DNA from: Ureibacillus sp. FSL W7-1570
Lineage (GTDB): Bacteria > Bacillota > Bacilli > Bacillales_A > Planococcaceae
Reading direction: 5' to 3'
Length of the DNA: 64,000 nt
NCBI RefSeq assembly: GCF_038593265.1
Contig: NZ_CP151979.1
Location: forward strand, 2,060,001-2,124,000
Shown here piece by piece: positions 34,252-43,302 of this stretch (its first letter is position 1; each line of letters starts with the position of its first letter). The notes under the pieces are model-generated. The model had not been told where the DNA came from. It made no database searches and was given only the letters and a program-made list of their open reading frames with translations. The position numbers and the translations under genes were made by a program.

Positions 34252-35280
34252 TTATTTTAATTCATCTAAGATTTCTTCGATTTTCATCATTTCAGATTGT
34301 AAACCGCCGCCAGCCAAGTACCATAGCGGACCGTCCAAGTAAACGATTTTGCCGTTTTTGTAAGCTTTGGTTTTTTTGATGATGTCGTTTTCCATGTCCG
34401 CTTCGATGTTGGATTGTCCACCTACAGCTGCTGTACGGTCAATTACGAACAATACTTCCGGATCGAATTTTAAGATCGATTCGAACCCGAAATCGGATCC
34501 GTGGGAAGAAGCTTCGATGTCGTCTGATACAGGAGTGAATCCATAAATGTCATAAACATATCCGTAACGTGAATTTGTGCCGAATCCGGATAATTTTCCT
34601 TCGTTGTACATTGTGACTAATGAAGTTTTGTATTGGCCAGCCAATTCTTTTAGTTCATTCAGTTTTTCATCGAATTTTGCCAACTGTTCTTCCGCTTCTT
34701 TTTCTTTGCCGAAAAGTTTTGCCGCGATATCAACAGATTTCTCAAATGTGCCCCAGTAATCATCTTGGGAAGTACCAACGAATACTACGTTTGGAGTGAT
34801 TTCTTTCAATTGGTCATAGAATGTGGCTTGGCGGCCTGAAATGAAGATTGCATCCGGCTCCAATGCCGCAATTTCTTCAAGGTTTGGAGTTTTTAAGTTT
34901 CCAACGCTTGCATATTCATCGCTACCAAATTTAGAAAGGTGTTCTGGTAATGTACCATCTTTTGCAACACCAACGATCCCTTCAACGCCTAAAGCATCAA
35001 GCGTATCTAAGAAACCGTAATCGAATACAACGATTCTTTCAGGCATTTTTTCGAAAGTTACATCATCAAATACTGTAGTTTGACCAGACTCTTCGTTTTT
35101 GCTTTCAGAAATTGTAGAGGAGATAGTGATTGGGAATGAAGCATTTTCTCCCTGTGCTGCTTCTTGTTTCGTGTCATCAGTATTTGTATTTTTGTCTTGT
35201 TCAGCTTTTTCGTCACCGCATGCAGCCAAAACAATGACGAACATAGCTAGAATAACTGCGAAAAGCTTCCATTGTTTCAT
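34252..35280 (-). CDS. yclQ: Iron-siderophore ABC transporter substrate-binding lipoprotein (YclQ-like)
   Basis: Extracellular lipoprotein that captures a ferric siderophore; the YclNOPQ system of B. subtilis imports petrobactin. The 342 residues start with a lipobox (VIVLAAC, Cys21), a charged linker to about residue 45, then the class III binding-protein fold with RIVVFDYGFLDTLDALGVEGIVG, NLEEIAALEPDAIFISGRQA, and the C-terminal lobe FDPEVLFVIDRTAA. The remaining ycl genes lie on the other side of an IS element. It retains its own promoter and Fur box (35316-35377). Substrate identity is inferred from family only. Confidence 0.88.
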   Translation of the reverse strand: MKQWKLFAVILAMFVIVLAACGDEKAEQDKNTNTDDTKQEAAQGENASFPITISSTISESKNEESGQTTVFDDVTFEKMPERIVVFDYGFLDTLDALGVEGIVGVAKDGTLPEHLSKFGSDEYASVGNLKTPNLEEIAALEPDAIFISGRQATFYDQLKEITPNVVFVGTSQDDYWGTFEKSVDIAAKLFGKEKEAEEQLAKFDEKLNELKELAGQYKTSLVTMYNEGKLSGFGTNSRYGYVYDIYGFTPVSDDIEASSHGSDFGFESILKFDPEVLFVIDRTAAVGGQSNIEADMENDIIKKTKAYKNGKIVYLDGPLWYLAGGGLQSEMMKIEEILDELK

Positions 35281-35315
35281 TTGATCGTTCTCTCCTATCT
35301 TTTTGTTTATTTGTC

Positions 35316-35334
35316 GATAATGATAATCATTATC
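35316..35334 (-). promoter_or_regulatory. Fur box upstream of yclQ
   Basis: The 19 bases GATAATGATAATCATTATC equal the classical Fur consensus. It lies just downstream of the predicted -10 element. Confidence 0.9.
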
Positions 35335-37144
35335 AATACCTGAATCTAATTATAATTATCAAATTTAGGCTAGTCAATATATTTTTTCTTCTTTTCAATA
35401 AAATGATGGGCTTGTCTAAAAAGTCCATAAAAACAGAGCGAATGGAGAAAACAATGAGTTTTTCCATTCGCTCTGTTTCCTTATTTTTGAAATTGGTTTG
35501 GGAATTTGCGGCCCATTTCAGTATGTTGTGGGCCATTGCCACAATCCCGAATTCTGTTCGGACTTTATGAAGCCCCCGTAACAGAAATCGAGTGAAACGC
35601 AAATTGCCCTTGATGTTCCCGAACACACTTTCGACATCCACTTTACGCTTCGCATAAAGAGCTGCTTTGGCTTTCGCTTTCATTTCTTCATAAATCGTGT
35701 TCCAATATACTCGACGATTTCCTTTGGCTTTCGTACACCCATTCTTCAACGGGCAATCCGTACAATCTTCACACTCGTACACTTTCAAATCTTGTATGTA
35801 TCCAGATGCATTTTTTCTTTTTTGATAATACTTGAATACGACTTTCCGATTGTTCGGACAGATAAAGCAATCGTCTTCTTCGATGTATTTCCAGTTTTGT
35901 ACTTTTGATAAATCCTTTTTAAACTTTTTACTTTGTTCCTTCAAATAGGTTTGGTATGGGGCTAATAATTCAAAACGAGGTTCTTTTTCTTCGCCAATCG
36001 CATATAAATAGTTTTCTTCACTCGCATATCCTGCATCGGCAATGACATACTTGAGTTTCTTTTCCTTCGGTATCGATTCCAATAACTTTTCCATAAATGG
36101 TTGGAAACAGCGAGTATCTCCTGGATTTTGATAAATTTCAAATCCCACGATAAATTGATGTTGTGTGGCGAGTTGAACATTATAACCCGCCTTGAGTTGG
36201 CCGTTTTTCATATGGTCCTCTTTCATTCGCATAAAAGTGGCCTCATGGTCGGTTTTCGAGTAGCTATTTCGTTCACCTAGAATCTGTTTTTGTACTTTGT
36301 ATTTTCGTAATCGTGGAAGATAATCCGTTTGAATCGTTTTCAGTTGTTTGGTGAGTTGGGATTTTTTAGAGCGAAGTTCTTTTTTTCTTTCTTTGTCTTC
36401 TTCCTGTTTATAATCTTTTTCCAAAGCTTCTATTCTCTCAGAAAGTTGTGCCGATGATTTTTCTAATTCTTCTTCTAATTGTTCTTCTTTTAATTCCTCC
36501 AAGGCGATTTGGTGCGCTTCTTGTAGAAACGATTGAATTTTGGCTCGTAGTTTCTGATCATATTTTTCTACGGATTTTCGCCATACAAACGTATATTTGT
36601 TGGCATTCGCTTCTATTTTCGTACCATCCACAAAAATATGGTCGAGGTCGATAAATCCTTGTTCTACTAGTTGAAGGACAAATTGTTCAAATACAGAATC
36701 CATCATGTTTGACATACGAACACTACGAAAATCATTTATTGTGCGATGGTCAGGGGTTTGCAATCCCGCCAACCACATCATCGGAAGATTTTCTTTCACC
36801 ATTTGCGCCATTTTCCGACTTGAATAAACGTTTTGAGTGTACGCATATAAAATCACTTTCAATAACATTTTAGGGTGATAGGGTGCACGACCCCCACCAA
36901 CATAATGAGTATACAACACTTCATCCGGAATCGATTCCACCATTTCATCCACTAAACGGGCGACATGATTTTCAGGAATATACATTTCGATATCTAAAAT
37001 GCTCATGACTTGACGATTGCAATAAGGTTGGAAAACTAGTTTTTTGCGTTTCTTGTTCTTTTGAACCTCTATTTTTTGAATACCCTCTAGAGTCATTTCT
37101 AATTGCGTGTTATAATTTTCTTGAATAGTCATTTGATTATTCAT
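35333..37144 (-). CDS. tnp: IS1182-family DDE transposase
   Basis: A 603-residue transposase. The N-terminal DUF772-like region has YVGGGRAPYHPKMLLKVILYAY near residue 85 and LQTPDHRTINDFRS near 130; the catalytic domain has IFVDGTKIEANANKY with the first Asp, VIADAGYASEENY with the second, and DVESVFGNIKGNLRFTRF with the Glu. A charged coiled coil lies at residues 190-270. Cysteines in a zinc-like cluster (CEDCTDCPLKNGC) precede the Glu. The last 24 codons run through the left inverted repeat into host DNA, and the stop falls inside the yclQ Fur box. Start: ATG with AAAGGACGA 6 bases upstream. No frame damage. Confidence 0.92.
   Translation of the reverse strand: MNNQMTIQENYNTQLEMTLEGIQKIEVQKNKKRKKLVFQPYCNRQVMSILDIEMYIPENHVARLVDEMVESIPDEVLYTHYVGGGRAPYHPKMLLKVILYAYTQNVYSSRKMAQMVKENLPMMWLAGLQTPDHRTINDFRSVRMSNMMDSVFEQFVLQLVEQGFIDLDHIFVDGTKIEANANKYTFVWRKSVEKYDQKLRAKIQSFLQEAHQIALEELKEEQLEEELEKSSAQLSERIEALEKDYKQEEDKERKKELRSKKSQLTKQLKTIQTDYLPRLRKYKVQKQILGERNSYSKTDHEATFMRMKEDHMKNGQLKAGYNVQLATQHQFIVGFEIYQNPGDTRCFQPFMEKLLESIPKEKKLKYVIADAGYASEENYLYAIGEEKEPRFELLAPYQTYLKEQSKKFKKDLSKVQNWKYIEEDDCFICPNNRKVVFKYYQKRKNASGYIQDLKVYECEDCTDCPLKNGCTKAKGNRRVYWNTIYEEMKAKAKAALYAKRKVDVESVFGNIKGNLRFTRFLLRGLHKVRTEFGIVAMAHNILKWAANSQTNFKNKETERMEKLIVFSIRSVFMDFLDKPIILLKRRKNILTSLNLIIIIRFRY
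35349..35377 (-). promoter_or_regulatory. Sigma-A promoter of yclQ
   Basis: TTGACT (35377-35372), 17-base spacer, TATAAT (35354-35349). It stands between the IS left end and the Fur box, so yclQ does not depend on the interrupted upstream operon. Confidence 0.82.
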
Positions 37145-37276
37145 AAAAAATCGTCCTTTCTTTAGAATGTTTTTTGGTCAATTTCATTCTATAAAAAAGG
37201 ACGATTTTTTTGTACCCTAAAAACAGAAAAAAGGGCTGAGCCGAAGGTCGATTCAATCGACTTTTCGGACAGCCCC
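35408..37276 (-). mobile_element. IS1182-family insertion sequence, apparently intact
   Basis: The ends are imperfect inverted repeats: GGGCTTGTCTAAAAAGTC on the left and, read inward from the right, GGGGCTGTCCGAAAAGTC. About 1.87 kb with a single transposase. The similarity continues outside these ends as AAAATGAT (35400-35407) and ATCATTTT (37277-37284), so either the repeats are longer or the element entered a 16-base palindrome; no direct target repeat is seen. The right end contains a further hairpin (37233-37276). The left part holds a strong terminator. It lies 13 bases past the yclP stop and splits yclNOP from yclQ. Confidence 0.85.
35430..35480 (-). terminator. Strong hairpin inside the IS, within the transposase 3' end
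   Basis: On the minus strand AAACAGAGCGAATGGA pairs exactly with TCCATTCGCTCTGTTT and is followed by TTTATGG. It overlaps the transposase reading frame about 30 codons before the left end, so transcripts may stop before the frame does. Confidence 0.7.
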
Positions 37277-37289
37277 ATCATTTTGACGA

Positions 37290-38057
37290 TCACGTATTAG
37301 AATTGAAGTATACACAAATACGGCAACCATTTTGTTCTTGGACGGGAATATGCATATCGTAAATTTCACGTAACGCTTCCGAGTTGATGATCTCTTCTGT
37401 AGGCCCGTTTTTCACAACTCTTCCGTCTTTTAAGGCAACAATGTAATCCGAGTATACGGAAGCAAAGTTGATATCATGCAATACGATGACAACGGTTTTT
37501 CCCAAATCATCAACCAACTGGCGCAATATTTTCATAATCTGCACCGAATGTTTCATATCCAGATTGTTCAATGGTTCATCCAACAAAATATAATCCGTAT
37601 CTTGCGCAATCACCATCGCTATAAATGCCCGCTGTTTTTGCCCTCCAGATAACTGGTCCAAAAATTTGTGTTCTATTTCCTGCAAATTCATGTACTCAAT
37701 GGCTTGATTTACATGCTGCTCATCTTCAGGCGTCAAACGGCCCTTTGAATAAGGATAGCGTCCAAAAGATACTAATTCTCTTACCGTCAAACGGACATTA
37801 ATAAAATTCGATTGTTTTAAAATCGATACACGTTTTGCGAATTCATTGGATTTCCATTTCTTCACATTTTGTTGATCCAATAATACTTCACCTGTATCCG
37901 CATCAATCAGCCTGCTCACCATGGACAACAACGTGGACTTCCCGGCACCATTCGGCCCGATGAAGGAAGTGATCGCATGAGGCTTGATAGACAATGAGAC
38001 ATCACTAACGACCGGTTTATTATTGTATTTTTTCGTCAACCCTTTAATTTCAATCAT
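37290..38057 (-). CDS. yclP: Siderophore ABC transporter ATPase (YclP-like)
   Basis: Cytoplasmic ATPase energising ferric siderophore uptake. The 255 residues show Walker A GPNGAGKST near residue 36, the Q-loop ILKQSNF, the signature LSGGQKQRAF near 138, Walker B YILLDEPLNNLD near 160 and the H-loop VIVLHDINFA. It begins inside the yclO stop (ATGA), so the genes are translationally coupled. Its natural downstream partner yclQ is now separated by the IS. Confidence 0.93.
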   Translation of the reverse strand: MIEIKGLTKKYNNKPVVSDVSLSIKPHAITSFIGPNGAGKSTLLSMVSRLIDADTGEVLLDQQNVKKWKSNEFAKRVSILKQSNFINVRLTVRELVSFGRYPYSKGRLTPEDEQHVNQAIEYMNLQEIEHKFLDQLSGGQKQRAFIAMVIAQDTDYILLDEPLNNLDMKHSVQIMKILRQLVDDLGKTVVIVLHDINFASVYSDYIVALKDGRVVKNGPTEEIINSEALREIYDMHIPVQEQNGCRICVYFNSNT

Positions 38058-39010
38058 CCAGCAGCCCTACTCTCCTTTAGTAATAAATAAATGAAGTAGA
38101 CTCCACCAATAAAGTTGATAATGACACTCAAAGTGGTGTTGAATTCAAAAACATGTTCCACTAAAAACTGTCCGCCAACCAATGCAATCACACTGATTAA
38201 ACCGGCGCCTAAAATCAAAACGGAATGTTTATATGTTGTGAATAAATGATAAGAAAGATTTGCAACAATCAACCCAAAGAAGGTGATCGGTCCAACCAGC
38301 GCCGTCGATGTTGAAATAAGCACCGCAGATAAAACCAGCACATTCATTACCAAACGATCGTAGTTCACGCCCAAATTAATGGCATTTTCCCGGCCCAATA
38401 TCGCCACATCCAATTGATGCAACAATTTGTAACCAACAATAAAAGCGATGAATAAAATGGCACATGAAATGTATAGAAGTTCCACTTTGATTCTCGTAAA
38501 GCTTGCAAACAACAGGTTCTGCAAACTTAAATATTCCACCGGATCGATCAACACTTGCAGGAAAGATACGAGACTTCCCAAGAAAGTGCCAATTATCATC
38601 CCGATCAATAAAAGCAAAAAGATTGGATACTTATCCGCTCTAAATAGTGTGCGGTATAGTAAAATGGCAAAAACCACCATTGCAATTAATGCCGTAAAGT
38701 AATTCAAATATTGATTCGCTACCCAAATCGACGCTGATCCCGCAAAGAAGAAAATGAGCGTTTGGACAACTTGATACATCGAATCAATCCCCATAATCGA
38801 TGGGGTCAAAATCCGGTTATGGGTGATTGTCTGGAATACGACAGTTGAATAAGAAATCGCAAAACCGGTTACAACCATCGCGCCAACACGCATCATACGC
38901 CGAGGGAAAGCATAACTGAAACCGCCTTTGATATCATAAAATCCGTAAAGCAAGATACAAATGATTGCTATAACCGCTAAAATGATGAGTTTCAATATAT
39001 TATTTCGCAT
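38054..39010 (-). CDS. yclO: Siderophore ABC transporter permease (YclO-like)
   Basis: FecCD-type permease of 318 residues, about eight to nine membrane segments, second half of the channel dimer with YclN. It carries the FecCD cytoplasmic-loop pattern AILGRENAINLGVNYDRLVMNVLVLSA, split here, and LVGPITFFGLIVANLSYHLF near residue 240, the coupling helix contacting the ATPase. It overlaps yclN by 11 bases and yclP by 4. Confidence 0.92.
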   Translation of the reverse strand: MRNNILKLIILAVIAIICILLYGFYDIKGGFSYAFPRRMMRVGAMVVTGFAISYSTVVFQTITHNRILTPSIMGIDSMYQVVQTLIFFFAGSASIWVANQYLNYFTALIAMVVFAILLYRTLFRADKYPIFLLLLIGMIIGTFLGSLVSFLQVLIDPVEYLSLQNLLFASFTRIKVELLYISCAILFIAFIVGYKLLHQLDVAILGRENAINLGVNYDRLVMNVLVLSAVLISTSTALVGPITFFGLIVANLSYHLFTTYKHSVLILGAGLISVIALVGGQFLVEHVFEFNTTLSVIINFIGGVYFIYLLLKESRAAG

Positions 39011-39953
39011 ATGCTCTCCCCCTAAACAACATGATTAAGAAGAGCAAACTGCCTATTACTGCGACTGTCACATTGACCGGAATTTCGAAAGGATAAACCA
39101 CTACCCGGCCAATAATGTCGCAAATTAACAGGAACACAATTCCTAACATAATTGTATGAGGAATCGTTTTCCGCAAGTTGTCCCCCATATAAAGGGACAC
39201 AATATTCGGAACAATCAGCCCCAAGTAAGGGATTACACCGACCGTCAATACGACTGTCGTTGAAATGACTGCAACAAGAATTAAACCAAGATTCAATACG
39301 GCTTTGTAACTGAGCCCCAAGTTTTTGGCAAAATCCTCGCCCATTCCGGCAACCGTAAATTTATTTGCATATAAATAAGCCAATAGGATGGCAGGAACAC
39401 TTACATACAGCAGTTCATACCGCCCGGAGATGACCAATGTAAAACTGCCCATCAACCAAGTGTTGATATTTTGAATCAAGTCTCCCTCATATGCAAAGAA
39501 AGTTGTAATGGAAGATAAAATATTTCCATACATGATACCGATCAGCGGAACAAAAACGGCATCTTTAAACTTGATGCGATCTAAAATTTGCATAAATAAA
39601 ATGGTACCGCCGAACGCAAAGATGAAGCTAAAAAGAATTTTTTCCATATATGCTGCTTGTGAAAACAACAAGATGGAAATGAGAATTCCCAATTTTGCTG
39701 CATCCAATGTGCCTGCTGTAGTTGGTGAAACGAACTTATTGCGACTTAAACTTTGCATGATTAAACCAGCAATACTCATTCCTGCGCCTGCCAAAATAAT
39801 CGCCATCAGCCTTGGCACCCTACTGATCAGGAATATTTGCGTTTGCTGGGATTCCCAGTCCAATAAATCAGTCGGTTTTATATCAATCGCGCCAATAAAC
39901 AGCGAAACGAGCGACAGGATGATTGCTGTAAGTATCAACATCCATAGCCTCAT
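39000..39953 (-). CDS. yclN: Siderophore ABC transporter permease (YclN-like)
   Basis: FecCD-type permease of 317 residues, first gene of the ycl operon. Typical segments are RVPRLMAIILAGAGMSIAGLIMQSL near residue 48, the NLGLSYKAVLNLGLILVAV region, and VGVIPYLGLIVPNIVSLYMGDN near 240. A good promoter and a Fur box precede it (39987-40052). Pairs with YclO to form the membrane channel; YclP drives it and YclQ feeds it. Confidence 0.92.
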   Translation of the reverse strand: MRLWMLILTAIILSLVSLFIGAIDIKPTDLLDWESQQTQIFLISRVPRLMAIILAGAGMSIAGLIMQSLSRNKFVSPTTAGTLDAAKLGILISILLFSQAAYMEKILFSFIFAFGGTILFMQILDRIKFKDAVFVPLIGIMYGNILSSITTFFAYEGDLIQNINTWLMGSFTLVISGRYELLYVSVPAILLAYLYANKFTVAGMGEDFAKNLGLSYKAVLNLGLILVAVISTTVVLTVGVIPYLGLIVPNIVSLYMGDNLRKTIPHTIMLGIVFLLICDIIGRVVVYPFEIPVNVTVAVIGSLLFLIMLFRGRAYAK

Positions 39954-39986
39954 TTTTTATCCCCAAATTTCCCTATATTTTCAAAT

Positions 39987-40005
39987 GAGAATGAAAATGA
40001 TTCTC
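39987..40005 (-). promoter_or_regulatory. Fur box upstream of yclN
   Basis: GAGAATGAAAATGATTCTC matches 15 of 19 positions of the Fur consensus. It lies between the -10 element and the yclN start. A second AT-rich palindrome (TTATCATTA/TAATGATAA) overlaps the -10 at about 40019-40036 and may be a further Fur site. Confidence 0.8.
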
Positions 40006-40023
40006 ATCTTTGAGTACATTATC

Positions 40024-40052
40024 ATTATAATGATAAAACAATAAAAAATCAA
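40024..40052 (-). promoter_or_regulatory. Sigma-A promoter of yclN
   Basis: TTGATT (40052-40047), 17-base spacer, TATAAT (40029-40024). Confidence 0.75.
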
Positions 40053-40082
40053 TTCCATATGAAAAGATTACAAGCTAATAAA

Positions 40083-40118
40083 AAAGGACCGATAGAAAAT
40101 TTTCCATCGGTCAAATTA
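40083..40118 (-). terminator. Terminator after the peptide transporter gene
   Basis: On the minus strand GACCGATGGAAAA pairs with TTTTCTATCGGTC, then CTTTTTTATT. Confidence 0.85.
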
Positions 40119-40144
40119 ATAATACATATATAAGTTGTAAATTT

Positions 40145-41632
40145 TTACTTAATTCCTCTCATGGCTTTGGAAATGATTGGAGTCAATAATAATATGATCA
40201 TGCCCAAGATAATGGACAATCCGCCCAATGCTCCGAAGTAAGTAAATTCCGTTACTGCTTCATAAAGTCTTACAAGCTGTGCGTTAATTGCTTGCGCAGC
40301 CGCACTTGTCAAGAACCAGAGGGCCATTGTCTGAGATGCAAAGGCTTGAGGGGCAAGTTTTGTCGTTGCAGACAATCCAACCGGAGAAAGCAACAATTCC
40401 CCAATAACAACTAAAAAGAATGATAACACCAGCCATAATGGGCTTACCAATTCTGTTCCACCGGAAAGCTTGGATGGAATCATCATGATTAAGAAAGATG
40501 CTCCTGCGAAGAATAGGGCAATGGAAAACTTGAGCGGGGTTGATGGCTGGCGATCGCCAAGTTTTATCCATATCCATGCGAAAACCGGAGCGAAGATGAT
40601 GACAAACAATGGATTTAATGATTGGAACCAGGAAGCTTTTAATTCAAAACCCCCGACATTCAAATTTGTTCTCGTATCAGCATATGTCGCCAATATTGTT
40701 GCCCCTTGTTCCTGTATTGCCCAGAACATCACCGCGGCAATGAATAATGGAATATATGCCAACACCCGGGATTTTTCATCCTTTGTCGTTTTCGGGCTTC
40801 GGTACATGATGATAAAGAACGCTGTTGGAATCAACACACCCAATGTTGTAATGATTGTGCTGAATACCGCCATTGTCAAATTACCGGAAATGTACAATCC
40901 GCCCAGTACAACGGCAATTGCAGCAAAAATCAACGTAAAATACATGACGGCTTTTTTCTTTTCAGAATCATTCAATGGGTTTGGCACTTGAACCCCTGCC
41001 AGACCAAGATTTTTCTTTTGGGTTGCCAAGTAAGTAATCAACCCGATCAACATACCAATACCCGCTAAACCGAATCCTAAATGGAAGCTGTATGTTTCAC
41101 CGATTGTCCCAACAATAAACGGTGATAAAAACGCACCCATATTGATTCCCATATAGAAAATACTAAAACCGGAGTCGCGACGGGCATCATTTTCGGCATA
41201 CATGTCACCAACGATCGAGGACACATTCGTTTTTAATAGGCCTGTGCCAATAATGATGAAAGCCATCGAAATAACAAGGCCGGTCAATGCAAGAGGCAAA
41301 GCCAAAATAAAATGCCCTATCATAATTAATATGCCGCCATAAAATACCGTCTTGCGGGGGCCCCATACGCGGTCAGAGAACCAACCGCCGATAATGCCGG
41401 ACATATATACCAACGAACCATAGATGGCCATAATGGAGTTTGCGGTACCTTTGTCCAGTCCCAAACCGCCTTCGTTCAATTCATAATACATGTAGAATAT
41501 TAAAATCGCCCGCATTCCATAATAGGAAAAGCGTTCCCAGAACTCGGTAAAGAACAATGTGAACAATCCTTTAGGATGTCCTACAAATCCCTTTTGGGGG
41601 ACCGATTTTACAATCTCTTCCTTGGATAACAT
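40145..41632 (-). CDS. dtpT: POT-family di-/tripeptide:proton symporter
   Basis: Proton-coupled peptide importer (PTR2/POT), 495 residues. The family signatures are clear: FFTEFWERFSYYGMRAILIFYM near residue 25 with the ExxERFxYY motif, DRVWGPRKTVFYGG, GINMGAFLSPFIVG, and the helix 10 EQGATI motif (FWAIQEQGATILATYAD). Twelve to fourteen membrane segments. The ATG at 41632 follows AAGGAG by 6 bases; the frame also opens at 41650 upstream of that site. B. subtilis has a related yclF close to its ycl genes, and the same neighbourhood is seen here. Confidence 0.92.
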   Translation of the reverse strand: MLSKEEIVKSVPQKGFVGHPKGLFTLFFTEFWERFSYYGMRAILIFYMYYELNEGGLGLDKGTANSIMAIYGSLVYMSGIIGGWFSDRVWGPRKTVFYGGILIMIGHFILALPLALTGLVISMAFIIIGTGLLKTNVSSIVGDMYAENDARRDSGFSIFYMGINMGAFLSPFIVGTIGETYSFHLGFGLAGIGMLIGLITYLATQKKNLGLAGVQVPNPLNDSEKKKAVMYFTLIFAAIAVVLGGLYISGNLTMAVFSTIITTLGVLIPTAFFIIMYRSPKTTKDEKSRVLAYIPLFIAAVMFWAIQEQGATILATYADTRTNLNVGGFELKASWFQSLNPLFVIIFAPVFAWIWIKLGDRQPSTPLKFSIALFFAGASFLIMMIPSKLSGGTELVSPLWLVLSFFLVVIGELLLSPVGLSATTKLAPQAFASQTMALWFLTSAAAQAINAQLVRLYEAVTEFTYFGALGGLSIILGMIILLLTPIISKAMRGIK

Positions 41633-41882
41633 TGATTCTCCTTCTTTCATTTATTACACTTTTTTCTTTTTTCTGAAAATTCCGCCACTTAGATTCAACT
41701 ACATTAACTAGTTATAAATAATAACCAAAACTTTTTCAATATATTTGCATAATGTTTAAATTTTAAGTTAATTTCGTATTTTTCTAAATTTCCAATCATT
41801 CCAACTGTTTCGTTCAAATTACATTCCGTTTTATTCCTATATTAAAATAACTTATAACCTTCCGCATAGTTCAATTAAAATA

Positions 41883-41921
41883 AAAAACGGAAGAAATTAG
41901 ATTCCTTCCGCTCTTTTTTAT
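41883..41921 (-). terminator. Terminator after hflX
   Basis: On the minus strand GAGCGGAAGGAATC pairs with GATTTCTTCCG-type arm, then TTTTTTATTTT. Confidence 0.75.
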
Positions 41922-41922
41922 A

Positions 41923-43203
41923 CTATTTCACCACATATTCCTCAAACTTTTTAAAATCCGCTTCCTTTAATTCCACTTTTAATCTCGTACCGTCTTCTTC
42001 ATATTCCGTCGAAATGATGGATGCAATATCATTCAAATATGAAACGATATCCCCCCGATGGAAAGGGATGATCATTTCACACGTATAATAATCGGAGAAA
42101 ATATGTTTCCGAATACAATCGATCAACTCATCCAGCCCTTTTTCTTCTTTTGCAGAAATCCAGAGGTCATCTCCGTAAACTTGTGGGTAAGGGACTCCGG
42201 CCAAATCACACTTATTATAAATGTAAAGGGTTGGCACATTTTCAACCCCGATTTCTTTTAACGTCTGATTTGTCACATCCATCATAAACCTGTATTCCTT
42301 GTTGGAAACATCAACAACATGCAGCAACAGATCCGCTTCCCTTGCTTCTTCCAATGTGGAACGGAAAGCTTTTACCAATTGATGGGGAAGCTTGCTGACA
42401 AATCCAACGGTATCCGTAAGCAAAAACTGTTTTTTATCCGGCAATTCAATTTTTCTGACTGAGGTATCCAATGTGGCGAAAAGCATATCCTTTTCAAATA
42501 CTTCTTTTTCCGCATGGCCGAATTTCCCAATCAATTTGTTCATGATCGTCGATTTTCCGGCATTTGTATACCCCACAAGCGATACGACGGGTATTTCATT
42601 TTTTCGCCGTTTCTTTCGCTGGGTCTCCCTCTGCTCTTCCACTTCCTCAAGCTCTTTTCGCAGCCTTGCAATTTGGTCCTCGATTTTCCGGCGATCGAGC
42701 TCCAACTTTGTTTCACCAAGCCCTCTGTTCCGGAGACTACCGCCTGTCGCACCGGCTTGTCTCGATAAGGAAGAATGCAGTCCCACAAGCCTTGGCAGCA
42801 TGTATTGCAGCTGAGCCAACTCCACTTGCAATTTTGCTTCTTTCGTTTTTGCACGCCGATCAAAAATATCCAAAATTAATGTTGTCCGGTCAATAACTTT
42901 GCAATCCAAATCATGTTCCAAATTGCGAATTTGAGATGGAGAAAGTTCATCGTTGAATATGATGAGGTTCGCTCCCGTCTCATCAAAGAAATTCTTTATT
43001 TCAACCACTTTTCCTTTTCCCACATAATGCGAAGGGTTGATGCGTTCCAAATTTTGTGTCACTTGCCCCAACACTTCCACTTCCAAAGCTTCCGCAAGAT
43101 TTGCCAATTCTTCCATGGAATATTCAAAATTTGGATCGCCTAAATTGACGCCGACTAATATCGCTTTTTCTTTCGGCGCCTCCACTTCTTTTAATCGCGT
43201 CAT
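41923..43203 (-). CDS. hflX: Ribosome-associated GTPase HflX
   Basis: Splits stalled or stressed 70S ribosomes in a GTP-dependent way. The 426 residues have the HflX N-terminal domain (VLGQVTQNLERINPSHYVGKG and NDELSPSQIRNLE, VIDRTTLILDIF), a glycine-rich SRQAGATGGSLRNRGLGE linker with a coiled coil, then the G domain: G1 GYTNAGKST near residue 205, DTVGFV (G3) and NKCD (G4). A short C-terminal domain follows. The ATG at 43203 has GGAGGG 6 bases upstream; the earlier in-frame ATG at 43227 is rejected. Single-gene unit. Confidence 0.94.
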   Translation of the reverse strand: MTRLKEVEAPKEKAILVGVNLGDPNFEYSMEELANLAEALEVEVLGQVTQNLERINPSHYVGKGKVVEIKNFFDETGANLIIFNDELSPSQIRNLEHDLDCKVIDRTTLILDIFDRRAKTKEAKLQVELAQLQYMLPRLVGLHSSLSRQAGATGGSLRNRGLGETKLELDRRKIEDQIARLRKELEEVEEQRETQRKKRRKNEIPVVSLVGYTNAGKSTIMNKLIGKFGHAEKEVFEKDMLFATLDTSVRKIELPDKKQFLLTDTVGFVSKLPHQLVKAFRSTLEEAREADLLLHVVDVSNKEYRFMMDVTNQTLKEIGVENVPTLYIYNKCDLAGVPYPQVYGDDLWISAKEEKGLDELIDCIRKHIFSDYYTCEMIIPFHRGDIVSYLNDIASIISTEYEEDGTRLKVELKEADFKKFEEYVVK

Positions 43204-43255
43204 CCTTTTCCCTCCAATACGGCTCATCCTTATAATTTCAGTATACCATTCCCAT

Positions 43256-43286
43256 AAAAAGAAAGACCCACACCTATTGTGTGGAT
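43256..43286 (-). terminator. Terminator after putP
   Basis: On the minus strand CCACAC, AATAG, GTGTGG, then GTCTTTCTTTTT. Confidence 0.75.
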
Positions 43287-43302
43287 CCTTCTATATAATA
43301 TA

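Noticed and set aside
42540-42896. Long plus- and minus-strand frames overlapping hflX
   Set aside because: They are shadow frames of a well-conserved gene and have no ribosome sites.
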